Assembly (NCBI GenBank): GCA_951799405.1
Contig: OX637359.1
Coordinates: 4,088,201-4,152,200, forward strand
Length of the DNA stretch: 64,000 bases
Reading direction: 5' to 3'
DNA from: Agapetus fuscipes
Lineage: Eukaryota; Arthropoda; Insecta; Trichoptera; Glossosomatidae
Part shown: positions 1 to 10,195 of the stretch, one piece after another
Numbering within the stretch: the stretch's first letter is position 1
How the letters are laid out: the number at the start of each line of letters is the position of its first letter
Notes under the pieces: model-generated
Databases searched by the model: none
Told to the model about the DNA's origin: nothing
Seen by the model: only the letters and a program-made list of their open reading frames with translations
Position numbers and translations under genes: made by a program

Positions 1-1
1 T

Positions 2-3000
2 AGAAGCAGTAAAATTAACAATCAAATTAACGCGATGCCGCGCAAGCCCTCAGCTTCCCAGAAAAACGTTAGGGCATTTGTGACAGTTAATACTGACAAA
101 TGTTTGTTGTGCGGAGATAACAACCACTCAAAGTTGTACCAGTGTCCGAAATACACTATCCTGGACGCTCGGGAAAGGTACAATTTTATAAAATCAAAGA
201 AATTATGTGTCAATTGTCTAAGTACGATGCATAATCTCAAGAACTGTAAATCAAAGGGAAGATGCAGCGTTTGTAATCGATCCCACCATACTAGCCTGCA
301 TTTCAACTTGAATTTGCAAGCCGCGGCCGAAGAAAAGGCGGAGCCCCTAGCGCTTTGTGCTATGGGCCCTAATTCTAGTGAGGTAGAATCTACGGTTTTA
401 CTAGGAACTGTTTGTTGTGTAATCTTAGACAAGCGGGGTCAAAGACACACTATTCGCGCTTTATTAGACAGTGCTTCACAGAGAGACATAATAACGGCCT
501 CCTGTTGTCGAGAACTTCATCTTGATGTAAAGACGACGCGAGACAAAGTTGTTTCAGGAATAGGGGATATTGTCAACCCTATCAAGGGAGTGACAACAAT
601 TACCCTTCTTTCGAGAGTTGAGAAATCGGTCAATTTTAAACTATCGCCTTTGGTGGTTAATCAAATAACTGATAAAATACCCGTCGCCAACATTAATATT
701 GAAAATTTAGAATATTTAAAATCATTACGTTTGGCTGATGAAAAATATTTTATTCCCGGAAAAATTGACATGATTCTGGGTGCAGATGTATTCTCCCGTG
801 TGATAAAACACAACACTATCTCACGAAATTTAGGCGAGCCAGTTGCACTGGATACCCTATTTGGGTATGTGGTACTAGGGGAAGTTCCAGTGCTACCGGC
901 AATCAAAACAGATTATTGTTTCTTTTCAACAATTGAAATTGAAATGAAAAATATCTTGGAGTTGGAGGACGTATCGGACGTCTCCACTCCACAAACCGAG
1001 GAGCTGGTATGTGAAGAGAAATATACCAACACCACCACGAGAGACAAGACTGGTAGATTTTCCGTAATGCTGCCTTTCAAGACCGATCCGGGGCAGCTTG
1101 GTGATTCTCAGAGAGCGGCAGAGCGGAGATTTTACGCGTTGGAAAGGAAACTGCTTTCAAACTCTTCTGTAAAATTGGAATACGACCTTATTTTCAAAAA
1201 TTATATACAAGAAGGGTATTTAAATCCTGTAAATATAAATTCGGATCAATGCTTGAGCTTGCAATACATAGCCCCGCATCATGCAGTGATACGTGAAAAT
1301 AAATCCACAACTAAGGTTCGCGCAGTAATAGATGCTAGTATGAAAACTACATCAGGATTATCGCTGAATGATGTTCTACATACGGGTAGAAATCTTCAAA
1401 ATGATCTATTTAAAATAATATTACACTTTCGCTTGTTTCCAGTTGCTCTAAGCGCTGACATACGTAAAATGTATATGCAAATTCTGGTAAATAAAGAGCA
1501 TAGATGCTATCAGAGAGTTTTATATCGGTTTGATAAAAATGATCCACTTCAGCTTTTTGAATTTACACGCGTACCATTTGGCTTAAAGTGCAGCCCATAC
1601 CTTGCAATGCGTACCGTTCGTCGTTTAATTGATGATGAGCGAACACGTTTTCCATTAGCGGCACTTGTAGCAGAGAGAGATATTTACATGGATGATTTGG
1701 TTTCTAGCTGTTTAAATGATGAAGAGGCTATCGCACTTTCAAACCAATTGATTGAATTATTTCTTGCGGGCGGTTTTGAATTGGTGAAGTTCTCGAGTAA
1801 TTCACCATCAGTCATGGGAGGCATTCCCTCAGCTTGTCGCATTTCTGAAGCTGTGGAGTTCAGTTCAGAAGATCAATGTACCATCCTTGGTTTGCATTGG
1901 TTGCCTGGAAAGGATGTTTTTACCTTTAGTGTCACTAACAAATTTCGTAAATGTACAAAACGAAATATTCTGTCGACAATTGCGCGCTTCTGGGATTTGA
2001 TGGGGTTTGTCGCACCCGTGATTGTAACAGCTAAATTAATGATTAAATTTCTCTGGGAACATAAAATCGATTGGGACGATTGTCCTCCTCAGAGTATAAT
2101 TTCAACTTGGGAAAATTATGAATCGGAACTCCCACTCCTTCAAAGTATTCAGCTGCCACGGCATACAGGTGTAACGCAGGAGTCGATTATATCCCTATTG
2201 GGATTCGCGGACGCAAGTGAGAGAGCATATGGAGCGGTGGTATATATTCATGTATATAATCCTCCAAGTAAACGCGGAGAAATAAGTTTAGCTTGTGCAA
2301 AGTCGCGAGTAGCTCCAAGTCGTACAATATCTTTAGCAAGACTTGAATTATCGGGAATATTGATATTGTCAAAATTAATGCGTGTAGTCATTGATACATA
2401 TTCAACTCGCTGCCAAATTAATAATGTATACGCCTTTTCTGATAGTACAGTGGCACTCGCTTGGGTTCATTCACACCCATCCCGCTGGCAGACTTTCATC
2501 GCGAATAGAGTAACTATAATTCAGGATAATATACCTCCAAGTCAGTTTTATCATATTGCCGGGAAAGACAATCCCGCGGATTGTCTCTCACGCGGCCTGA
2601 CTCCCGCACAATTAATTGACCACCCGCTCTGGTTTAAAGGCCCTGCCTTCGCGCGCTCACCGATTGAAGAATGGAATTTTTGTAAATTTGATCCAAATAC
2701 TATTGAAAACCCGCCGGAACAAAAAATAAAAGTTATGACTGTAATGGATAACTTACCCAAGCAACCAACTTTATTAGGTTCACTCGCTGAACGAATCTCT
2801 TCCTGGAGTAAATTGTTAAGAGTTGTTATTTACATACTTCGTTTTATAAAAAGATTGTCATCAAAATTTGAAGTCTCTCACCTACGGTTTGCAGAAATCG
2901 TAGTTATAAAAGACTTACAAAATCATCATTTTTCGAACGAAATTAAAAACGCGAAAGCCGGTAAAGTCTTATCTCCTGCATTTCGTAAGCTTAATGCCTT

Positions 3001-4234
3001 TATCGACGCCGATGGGTTGTTACGAGTAGGAGGGAGACTTGTAAACGCTGACTTAGCTTATGACAGTAAACATCCAATACTTTTACCAGGTCGCGGTCAT
3101 ATTTTGAATTTAATCATTGATTACTATCATAGAAAATTCTTGCATTCCGGACCTCAGTTACTGATGTCCCTTTTGCGACAAAATTTCTGGATTTTGTCGG
3201 CTAGAAATATTGTGCGTAAACGCGTCCAATTATGTAATACTTGTTATAAGGTTAATCCAAAATCACGCTTCCCCCTCATGGGGAATTTACCTGCCTGTCG
3301 GGTAAATGAAGGTAAGGCATTTTTCCACTGTGGCATAGACTACGCGGGCCCCTTAAGTGTGATTCCTTATAGAAAAAGAGGTGTGCACAAAATTAAAGCA
3401 TACATTTGTGTGTTTGTGTGCTTAATCACGAAAGCGGTTCATATCGAACTCGCATCAGATCTAAGCACGGAAACATTTATTAACGCTCTTAAGCGATTTT
3501 TGTCTCGACGCGGGCCGGTAAAAATAATGTACTCAGACTGTGGGACAAATTTCATTGGTGCAAAATCTCACCTCGATGCTCTCTATGGTCTCCTGGAGTC
3601 TGAAGCTTTTCAAAATAAGTTCGACAGGGAACTAAGAGACCATCGGATAGATTGGAAGTTCAATCCCCCATCCGCCCCGCATTTCGGTGGAATTTGGGAG
3701 AGTAACGTGCGGAGTATCAAACTCCATCTGAATCGAGTAATTGGTAAACAATTATTGACATTCGAGGAAATGTCTACAGTACTTGCGCAAATTGAAGCAA
3801 TTTTAAACTCCAGACCGCTTTCATGTTTGAGTGCCGATCCATCCGAACCTATTGCTCTAACCCCCGCACATTTTCTCACATTGACTCCTCTAAAGTCACT
3901 TCCGGCGACAGATACCTCCTCTAAAGACATTAGTCTACTGTCTCGTAAACAGTATGTGGACCATTTAGTTCAGTCTTTCTGGAAACGGTGGAAGGTGGAG
4001 TACCTTCACACTCTCCAAACGCGTCAGAAATGGAACACGGAAACAGAGCCAATCAAGATTGGATCTGTTGTCTTGTTAAAAACTGAAGGTAGTGCACCTC
4101 TTAATTGGCCACTAGGAGTTATTGAGGATGTCTTTCCGGGAGCGGACGGTATAGCTAGAGTAGTTAATGTCCGGACGAAAACTGGAACTTATAGGCGTCC
4201 AGTTGTCAAGGTTTGTCCGTTGCCAAATCAATAA
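2..4234 (+). CDS. BEL/Pao retrotransposon gag-pol polyprotein, 5' end outside the window
   Basis: Polyprotein of a BEL/Pao LTR retrotransposon: protease, reverse transcriptase, RNase H and integrase that copy and insert the element. The first ATG is at 35, but the frame has no stop back to base 2, so the true start and most of gag lie upstream. Counting from the ATG: cysteine/histidine knuckles from C23-x2-C26 to about residue 92 (end of gag); aspartic protease motif LLDSAS near 143; RT with ADIRKMYM near 472 and the YMDD catalytic box near 551; RNase H with FADASERAYGA near 722; HHCC zinc region about 1030-1073; integrase D, D, E in GIDYAGP, YSDCGTNF and GGIWESN (about 1101, 1167, 1221); then the C-terminal domain typical of BEL integrases, ending at a stop before the LTR. 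No frameshift or stop is seen over 1399 codons, so the copy looks young. No envelope gene follows. Confidence 0.95.
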   Translation, partial: RSSKINNQINAMPRKPSASQKNVRAFVTVNTDKCLLCGDNNHSKLYQCPKYTILDARERYNFIKSKKLCVNCLSTMHNLKNCKSKGRCSVCNRSHHTSLHFNLNLQAAAEEKAEPLALCAMGPNSSEVESTVLLGTVCCVILDKRGQRHTIRALLDSASQRDIITASCCRELHLDVKTTRDKVVSGIGDIVNPIKGVTTITLLSRVEKSVNFKLSPLVVNQITDKIPVANINIENLEYLKSLRLADEKYFIPGKIDMILGADVFSRVIKHNTISRNLGEPVALDTLFGYVVLGEVPVLPAIKTDYCFFSTIEIEMKNILELEDVSDVSTPQTEELVCEEKYTNTTTRDKTGRFSVMLPFKTDPGQLGDSQRAAERRFYALERKLLSNSSVKLEYDLIFKNYIQEGYLNPVNINSDQCLSLQYIAPHHAVIRENKSTTKVRAVIDASMKTTSGLSLNDVLHTGRNLQNDLFKIILHFRLFPVALSADIRKMYMQILVNKEHRCYQRVLYRFDKNDPLQLFEFTRVPFGLKCSPYLAMRTVRRLIDDERTRFPLAALVAERDIYMDDLVSSCLNDEEAIALSNQLIELFLAGGFELVKFSSNSPSVMGGIPSACRISEAVEFSSEDQCTILGLHWLPGKDVFTFSVTNKFRKCTKRNILSTIARFWDLMGFVAPVIVTAKLMIKFLWEHKIDWDDCPPQSIISTWENYESELPLLQSIQLPRHTGVTQESIISLLGFADASERAYGAVVYIHVYNPPSKRGEISLACAKSRVAPSRTISLARLELSGILILSKLMRVVIDTYSTRCQINNVYAFSDSTVALAWVHSHPSRWQTFIANRVTIIQDNIPPSQFYHIAGKDNPADCLSRGLTPAQLIDHPLWFKGPAFARSPIEEWNFCKFDPNTIENPPEQKIKVMTVMDNLPKQPTLLGSLAERISSWSKLLRVVIYILRFIKRLSSKFEVSHLRFAEIVVIKDLQNHHFSNEIKNAKAGKVLSPAFRKLNAFIDADGLLRVGGRLVNADLAYDSKHPILLPGRGHILNLIIDYYHRKFLHSGPQLLMSLLRQNFWILSARNIVRKRVQLCNTCYKVNPKSRFPLMGNLPACRVNEGKAFFHCGIDYAGPLSVIPYRKRGVHKIKAYICVFVCLITKAVHIELASDLSTETFINALKRFLSRRGPVKIMYSDCGTNFIGAKSHLDALYGLLESEAFQNKFDRELRDHRIDWKFNPPSAPHFGGIWESNVRSIKLHLNRVIGKQLLTFEEMSTVLAQIEAILNSRPLSCLSADPSEPIALTPAHFLTLTPLKSLPATDTSSKDISLLSRKQYVDHLVQSFWKRWKVEYLHTLQTRQKWNTETEPIKIGSVVLLKTEGSAPLNWPLGVIEDVFPGADGIARVVNVRTKTGTYRRPVVKVCPLPNQ

Positions 4235-4340
4235 CATTACAAAATAATATACAGTCCACTCGCTAAATTAAGTAGATTTAAGTTATAATAATAAACAAAT
4301 AAATTAATTAATCGTTGTTTTGAAAGGACTACGTCCTCTC

Positions 4341-4353
4341 AAGCTGGGGGGCA
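4341..4353 (+). promoter_or_regulatory. Polypurine tract of the BEL/Pao element
   Basis: A purine-rich run ending in a G6 block lies directly before the TGT start of the 3' LTR, about 105 bp after the gag-pol stop. This is where plus-strand DNA priming is expected in an LTR retrotransposon. Confidence 0.75.
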
Positions 4354-4732
4354 TGTTTGGGCGAACTGTTAGGTAGGTTTGTTATGGGTAGCTGGCCATA
4401 AAATCCTTGTCCTTGTGCCTATGATCTGACCTATCCGATTTGCCCAATCACCTGTCTCAAGCCAGTACTTCTTCATACGCGGCCTTGGATAGACGTGTCC
4501 ATCGCAGTGTACACCGCGCGCGAACGAAGGAGAAACCACACACAAAAACGCGACCAGTGCTCCGCGAAAGAGGCATCCATTGGAGATAAGGTGAGTCCAG
4601 ACCATTTGATTCCGTGATTCCTTCCCCCTTGCTCCATTGGTTGGCTGCCTAGACAGATTTGTTGGGCAGTTCGTCCGATCGCGATAATCGAGAACCAGTT
4701 TGCGATCTCAAATCCTCCCCCTCGCACCCACA
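4354..4732 (+). repeat. 3' LTR of the BEL/Pao element
   Basis: Begins TGTTTGGG right after the polypurine tract and ends CACCCACA, giving the TGT...ACA termini usual for BEL LTRs, 379 bp. At 4733 the sequence changes abruptly to a LINE in mid-coding, so the element appears inserted in that LINE. The matching 5' LTR and target duplication are outside the window. The right border is inferred from the termini and the composition change. Confidence 0.7.
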
Positions 4733-4733
4733 T

Positions 4734-5486
4734 GATTACGTCAAACTTGGCGTAATCAATAGTAATATATTATCACTAAATATTAAAAAAACTCAATTCA
4801 TTTCTTTCGCAATAAATAAATTTAATTCAGAGCCGCCAATTAAAATCATCATACACAGTCAGAATTGCAATGAAACTAAAAACTGTGAAAACACATGTTC
4901 AACACTAACTTCAACAAAAAATATAAAATACCTAGGCATTATTATAGATCAAAATATGAAGTGGAAAAATCACATAATGGAACTGGTCAAACGAATACGA
5001 AAATGTATATACATATTCATAAGACTCAGAAACATTCTTAAAATCGAACAATTAAAAATGGTATACTACTCAATTGTACAATCAATGTTACAATATGGCA
5101 TAATTGGATGGGGGGGATCATATGATAATATTTTAAATTCAGTAAAAATAGCTCAGAGATTAATTATTAAAGTAATTCTAAAAAAGCCACCAACATTTTC
5201 AACAGAATCTTTATTCAAAATTTTTAAGGTACCAACTATAGAACAAATTTTCAAACTGTACTCTATTCTGGAAATAATAAAAATTGACAAAGCAAAACAA
5301 TTTGAAAGAGCTATATCAAGGAGAAGACAAAATTTTATAACAATTCCTAAATTTAAAACAAAACAATTCGAGAATAATTTTATCTGTAGGGGAATAAAAT
5401 ACTATAACATATTGCCAAATGAAATCAAAATAATTAAGGATGTTAAAAAAATTAAGTTTAAAATAAAAAAATATATATATTCATAG
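4734..5486 (+). pseudogene. LINE reverse transcriptase, C-terminal part
   Basis: About 250 codons open directly from the end of the BEL LTR. The text matches the end of a non-LTR reverse transcriptase: LSLNIKKTQFISF (KT-x-F segment), KYLGIIIDQNMKWK (LG-I-D motif), then the thumb with LKMVYYSIVQSMLQYGIIGWG. It stops normally at 5484-5486. The catalytic domain is missing, being cut by the BEL insertion. Very AT-rich codons. Clade not resolved; a Jockey- or CR1-like group is possible. Confidence 0.85.
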
Positions 5487-5831
5487 TTCTACTTATTGAT
5501 TGGTTGTTTCTGATTTTTGGTTTTTTTCATTTTTTATATTGTTAATTTATTTTTTGATTTATTCTTGTGTATTACCTACATTTTTTTCCTTTAAGTATTA
5601 TATTAAGTTTTTATTCTCATTATATTATATAGAATATAATTTAAGAACATAATTTATTTAAGATAGCTGCGATTCCCTCACCAAGCACAAGAGCTTGGCT
5701 CTTCAATTGGTGAGGAAATAACAATTAAGTTCTTATTATTATTAAGAAATATTACTTGTTTTAAAATAAAATTTGTATTTATATTTTGTTAATAAAAAAA
5801 AAAAATAAAAAAAAAAATAAAAAAAAAAAAC
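5487..5831 (+). repeat. 3' UTR and A-rich tail of the LINE at 4734
   Basis: AT-rich UTR after the RT stop, ending in an interrupted A-tract (5793-5830). It holds a two-step hairpin at 5676-5715: outer 9-bp stem CCTCACCAA/TTGGTGAGG and inner 6-bp stem AAGAGC/GCTCTT with a TTG loop. A similar hairpin occurs at 60294-60337. Confidence 0.7.
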
Positions 5832-5979
5832 TTCTTTCAATAAATTTGTTTGTTCATATTGAAAATGTATGGAACTATATTGACATCTAGCGGCAAAACG
5901 TGAAAGTTTTTTTTATATTTTCTATTATTTCATGCAAATTAAAAAAAAAAAAAAACAAAATAAAAATGGATTTAAATCT

Positions 5980-6054
5980 GTAATCTACGTTGCAAAGATA
6001 TATAACATTTGAGATTCATATTACATGCATTCTTACAAGCAGACATGTATAAGT
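5980..6054 (-). repeat. Family A repeat, fragment
   Basis: First 75 bases of a minus-oriented copy, interrupted by the next copy and its (TCTAA)4 tail. The break inside another copy suggests insertion of one family A element into another. Confidence 0.8.
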
Positions 6055-6308
6055 TCTAATCTAATCTAATCTAAGCTGCAAAGATATATATCATTTAAGA
6101 TTTATATTAAATGCATTCCCACAAGCAGATATGTATAAGTTCCCGCTTACATATGCTGCATGTGTACTTACAACATAACAGCCCACTCCAAATGAACATA
6201 AGCCCTGCAACTCTTGCCAACCTTCCCTGAAACAAAGGTGAAATTTGCAAAGTAAACCATTTTTTAAAGTATGGGTGGTCAGCCTCATACCAACCTATAA
6301 GTCAAGAA
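6055..6308 (-). repeat. Family A repeat, tandem unit 1
   Basis: Full copy starting with TCTAATCTAATCTAATCTAA and ending ACCTATAAGTCAAG. First of four head-to-tail units with a period of 262-266 bp (CTAAG anchors at 6071, 6337, 6601, 6863). Confidence 0.9.
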
Positions 6309-6594
6309 AATTATTTTGTGTATTTCTTTACATAATCTAAGTTGCAAAGATACATACCATTTAAGATTCATATTAAATGCATTCCCACACGCAGACAGGT
6401 ACAAGTTCACGCTTACAAATGCCCAATGTGGACTTGCAAAATAAAAAAACTAATCTCAAATGAACATAAGCCCTGCAACTCTTGCCGACTTTTCCTCAAA
6501 CAGAGATAAAATTTGCATGGTGAACCATTGCTTACAGTATGGGTGGTCAGCCACATACTAACCTTTTAGTCAAGGAAATTATTTTGTTTAGTTC
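6309..6594 (-). repeat. Family A repeat, tandem unit 2 with spacer
   Basis: Full copy (6332-6577) plus an AT-rich spacer (ATTATTTTGT...) that recurs between the units. A repeated spacer points to tandem duplication rather than independent insertions. Confidence 0.9.
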
Positions 6595-6855
6595 TATAAT
6601 CTAAGTTGCAAAGATACATACCATTTGAGATTCATATTAAATGCATTCCCACAAGCAGACAGGTATAAGTTCGCGCTTACAAATGCCCCATGTGGACTTA
6701 CAAAATAAAAAACTAATCTCAAATGAACATAAGCCCTGCAACTCTTACCGACTTTTCCTCAAACAGAGATTAAATTTTCATGGTAAACCATTCTTACAGT
6801 ATGGGTGGTCAGCCACATACTAACCTATAAGTCAAGAAAATTATTTTGTTAAGTT
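6595..6855 (-). repeat. Family A repeat, tandem unit 3 with spacer
   Basis: Full copy, very similar to unit 2, followed by the same ATTATTTTGTTAAGTTCTAT spacer. Confidence 0.9.
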
Positions 6856-7071
6856 CTATAATCTAAGTTGTAAAAATACATACCATTTGAGATTCATATT
6901 AAATGCATTCCCACAAGCAGACATTTATAAGTTCGCGCTTACACATAATGCATGTTGACTTACAACATAAAAACCCAATCTCAAATCAATATAAGCCCTG
7001 CAACTCTTGCCAATCTTCCCTGAAACACAGCTGAAATCTGCAAAGTGAACCATTTTTTAAACTATGGGTGG
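6856..7071 (-). repeat. Family A repeat, tandem unit 4, truncated
   Basis: Copy that breaks off after CTATGGGTGGTC, where unrelated sequence begins. Confidence 0.85.
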
Positions 7072-7286
7072 TCGATTTTCTTTTACAAAGGCTGCATGTT
7101 TTTATTTTACATGTTTTCCGAATTTTAACGCGAGGAAACTATGCGCAATATACACATTCACCAAATGTTATGGGGTTGGGCTGCGTAGCAGCCAGGGGCA
7201 ACGCCCCTAGTAAAATATTAAAACACACAACAAGTGAACAATTATTTTGAATATTAAACATATTCCCCAGCTATATGACGTCCTCT
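7072..7286. other. Unassigned stretch with a short hairpin
   Basis: Not recognised. Holds AGGGGCAACGCCCCT (7190-7205), a perfect short hairpin. The end resembles 8105-8150 (both have a TATTCCC/TTTCCC...GTGACGTCC motif just before a family A copy), so part may be a longer repeat. Confidence 0.4.
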
Positions 7287-7540
7287 ATCTAATTTAATCT
7301 AAGTTGCAAAGATATATTAACATTTAAACTTCATATTAAATGCATGCCCTACAAATAGAAACCTGTAAGAACGCGCTTACAAACTGTGCATGTGTACTTA
7401 CAATTCAAAAACCAAACCTCAAATGAACATAAGTCGTGCAACTTTTGCCGACCTTACCTGAAACAGGGGTGACATTGGCAAAGTGAACCATTTTTTACAG
7501 TACGGGTGGTCAACCTCATACCAACCTATAAGTCAAGGGA
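7287..7540 (-). repeat. Family A repeat, full copy
   Basis: Runs from the CTAA-rich end (7287) to AGTCAAGGGA (7540) with all internal blocks: TGCAAAGATATATTA, GAACATAAG, GACATTGGCAAAGTGAACC and GGGTGGTCAACC. Confidence 0.9.
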
Positions 7541-7563
7541 TTGCTGACGACCATCGACACGAT

Positions 7564-7906
7564 AAAAAAAAAAAAAAAAAAAAAAAAACTAAGCTACACA
7601 TATAGTGTAACTTCTTGCCGCGTTATCTCCGAAGGGGTCGCCTGTGGCGAGTTGAACCTTTTTATTTTTACAAGTAAGGGGGCCGGCCTTAAGCTAACCA
7701 CTTCAGTTGAAGTGGGAGTTTCCCAGCTCCCGAGGAGGCTGGTACTCATTTCTTGTGAAGGCTGAGTAAGCCTTGCCGGTATTTTATTTTGGGGTTTGAA
7801 ATAAACACCGGAAAGGGAAATCATTTGTGACACCCTCGGTGGGATTCGAACCCGTGCTCACGGGGCGGAATGCAAGCACTCTACCAACTGAGCTATCGAC
7901 CGGACC
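7564..7906 (-). repeat. SINE B, full copy with 25-base A-tract
   Basis: tRNA-derived head at 7831-7906 on the minus strand with A box TAGCTCAGTTGGTAGAGTGC and B box GGTTCGAATCC. The body holds the conserved hairpin CCACTTCA/TGAAGTGG. The tail-side end abuts 25 A residues on the plus strand (7564-7588). Pol III promoter boxes look intact. Confidence 0.9.
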
Positions 7907-7925
7907 GATATTGTCTTGTCTTGTC

Positions 7926-8040
7926 TTGTATCCTGCCGCCATTCCTCTAGGGGTGGCCAGTACCTCCACATAAGTGCCTCCACTTGACTCTGTCCCTGCA
8001 TACTTCTTTCATCTCATCTAATTTCATCACTCTTTTCATG
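7926..8040 (-). repeat. LINE D remnant
   Basis: Matches the same block at 27588-27830 and 57655-57995 (CTAGGGGTGGCCAGTACCTCC and CATACTTCTTTCATCTC). In the longer copies, the minus strand reads as the end of a LINE RT. Confidence 0.65.
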
Positions 8041-8167
8041 CATATGCGATATGATTGGTTAAAAAACACAACAATCGAAAAATGATATTTTTGCATTACG
8101 AAGTCATCGACTCGGCACGTTTAAAATATTTCCCGGCGATGTGACGTCCCCCGTGGGTGATATTATT

Positions 8168-8350
8168 ATCTAATATTATCTAAGTTGCAAATATATGTTA
8201 CATTGGAGATTCACATTACATGCATTTTCACAAGCAGACACGTACAAGTTTGCGCTTGCACATGCCGCATGTGAACCTACAACACAAAAACCAAATCTTA
8301 AATGGAAATACACCCTGCAACTCTTGCCGTCCTTCCCTGAGACAGGGTGA
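8168..8350 (-). repeat. Family A repeat, truncated
   Basis: Starts at the CTAA end and stops within GAGACAGGGTGA; the GGGTGGTCAGCC end is missing. Confidence 0.85.
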
Positions 8351-8583
8351 TAAAAAAATGTATTGCCGAAAATTGCCGAAAAAACTGAATTTCCTGCATA
8401 TTTTATTTATTCATTCATTCTTTCTTTAACGGCACATTGTGCCTTTTACATGGATACAAAAATAGAAATAAAAATACATTACAGAAATAACAGTATCAAA
8501 ATAAAACAGATTACTACAAAATAAAGCTTACAATAAGATTACTACAGAATAAAAGTAGAAGATATTTAATAATAAACATATAA
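8351..8583. other. AT-rich unassigned stretch
   Basis: Contains TTCATTCATTCTTTC and an A-rich segment with repeated AAAATACATTACAGAAATAA-like words. No family recognised. Confidence 0.4.
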
Positions 8584-8870
8584 ATCGACGGTTAAAAGGA
8601 AGTAAGGCATAAGCGATGTTTTGGTCAAAAATGAGTTATAAATGCTATCCGACTTGAAATTTTCTGCTCTTTCTAATGCGCTAACTCCTATAGCTATACG
8701 ATGAGTTTTTCGTTGACTATGCCCAAGCAAACAAGTGCGATTTCGAAGTATGGTTTTGGGGTAACCACCAAGATTTTGGCTTGTTTTATCCTAAAGGCGC
8801 TTGTGACATAAAAAAAAATCGTACAACATCGTAAAACCACATTAACAGGAATGCCAATAAATGCCTTTAT
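8584..8870 (-). repeat. Family E repeat, copy 1
   Basis: One of three copies (others at 26420 and 55060). On the minus strand all three keep the readable peptide block ALERAENFK, followed in two copies by DSI-x-NSFLTKT. The copies differ by point changes and small gaps. It could be the 3' coding end of an unrecognised element; no known domain identified. Confidence 0.7.
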
Positions 8871-9360
8871 TTTTTTTCAATTTTATTTCATTCACATTGT
8901 ATTAGTTTCAAACAAGACTATAAGCCAAAGATGGACGATAAAAACCACTGAAATACGAGTATAATATCGCTTTTAAGATTTCAATCGTATTTTAAATATT
9001 TTTTCATTGAGCTCTGTAAAACTAACAGAGGTTTCCTTTATTTTCAATTGGCATTTACCCATCTTTTCTTTCCCCCGGCAGACATTGCCTTCAATTCTTT
9101 CCTTTACTCTCTTTCTTCAACTAACTCTCTTTCAATATTCCATCCCACTTTTTTTTGGGATATTCCCGTACTCTTTTTCAATATCCCATTACCATTTTTT
9201 GAAAAAAAAAAAAACAAAAATAGGAAAAGAATGAACTGCTTCGCCCGGAAGCTACAAATACTTGCAGAGTTTTAATTTAAATGTTTCTCCTTGCAAAAAA
9301 TCAAACTTGGATTCTGTGCAATTGAAAAACAAATGAAAAATCTCCACGATAAAAAAAACC
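8871..9360. other. Unassigned AT- and pyrimidine-rich stretch
   Basis: T/C-rich segment around 9020-9200, with GGGATATTC...AATATCCC forming a small hairpin near 9158-9187. No gene or known repeat seen. Confidence 0.4.
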
Positions 9361-9825
9361 ACTTGTTCAGCAGTATTTTTATATATTTAAAAGTCCGCTC
9401 TAAAACTGAGTTGGTAGAGTGCTTGAACTCTATGCCGAGAGCTCGGGTTCGAATCCCACCAAACACTTGTTCAGCAGTATTTTTAAATGTTTAAAAGATC
9501 GTTCGACAGCTGAGTTGGTGGAGTGCTTCAACTCTATGCTGAGAGCTCGGGTTCGAATCCCACCGATTGCGTCAGAAATGATTTCCCCTTTCGGTGTTTA
9601 TTTTAAGCCCATAATAAAATACCGGCAAGGTTTACTCAACCTTCACAAAAAATGAGTACCAGCGCCGTCGTGTGCTGGGAAACCTCCACTTCACCTGAAG
9701 TGGTTCGCGGAGTAAAGCCGGCTCTTTTTACCTGTAAAAAATAATAGGTTCACTCGCCTCATGCCATTCCTTCGGAGAAAACGTGGCAATAAGATACACT
9801 TAATGAGTAGCTTAGTTACGTTTCG
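9361..9825 (+). repeat. SINE B with duplicated tRNA-like head
   Basis: Two tRNA-like heads stand in tandem: 9361-9464 and 9465-9568, period 104 bp, each with its upstream ACTTGTTCAGCAGTATTTTT flank, A box (GAGTTGGTAGAGTGC or GAGTTGGTGGAGTGC) and perfect B box GGTTCGAATCC. Only the second head continues into a SINE B body ending CTTAGTTACG. Duplication of the promoter plus flank is unusual. Confidence 0.9.
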
Positions 9826-9915
9826 AAGAAATGGTTCGATGATTTTTTTTCTTTTGTATTTTTTTAACTTTCAGAGATAACGGTATCTGCAGAAGTGAAT
9901 CTGTTTTCATAAAAC

Positions 9916-10019
9916 ACATCTAATCTTATCTAATCCAATCTAATCTACACTAATCTAATCTAAGGTGCAAAGATATGTAACATTGGGGATTCACATTATA
10001 TGTGTTCTCACAAGCAGAC
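9916..10019 (-). repeat. Family A repeat, truncated
   Basis: An expanded CTAAT-type microsatellite (9916-9963) leads into the first 60 bases of the repeat, which stops after CACAAGCAGAC at the SINE C head. Confidence 0.8.
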
Positions 10020-10039
10020 CCTGCTTTTCAAAATACAAG

Positions 10040-10127
10040 TGATGTATTTCTTGTGCTCCGCCGGGAATCGAGCCCACGACCTTCCGATTACGACTCCGAG
10101 GCACTAACCACGAGACTACGGACTGGT
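10040..10127 (-). repeat. SINE C tRNA-like head
   Basis: Minus-strand tRNA-like unit with A box TAGTCTCGTGGTTAGTGCC and B box region GGGCTCGATTCCCGG, ending CGGAGCACAAG. Only the head is present. Confidence 0.75.
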
Positions 10128-10195
10128 AAAATGAATACGTAGATGAAGATAACGTAATAAATGTATATACAAGGCCAACCTTACACACAGGAGGA

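Noticed and set aside
22..432. 136-codon minus-strand frame opposite gag-pol
   Set aside because: It is the shadow of the BEL/Pao frame, with no domain and no promoter context. The same holds for the other minus frames in 661-3930.
5975..6075. Family A as a Helitron or telomere-derived repeat because of the CTAAT/ATTAG end
   Set aside because: No CTRR end with hairpin is constant, and the ATTAG run is short and irregular, unlike arthropod TTAGG telomeres.
7831..7906. tRNA gene (and the similar units at 14530, 21570, 30566, 39800, 47815, 57160)
   Set aside because: A and B boxes are good, but each continues into the same SINE body; the cloverleaf is imperfect and no terminator follows the tRNA part. 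They are SINE heads.
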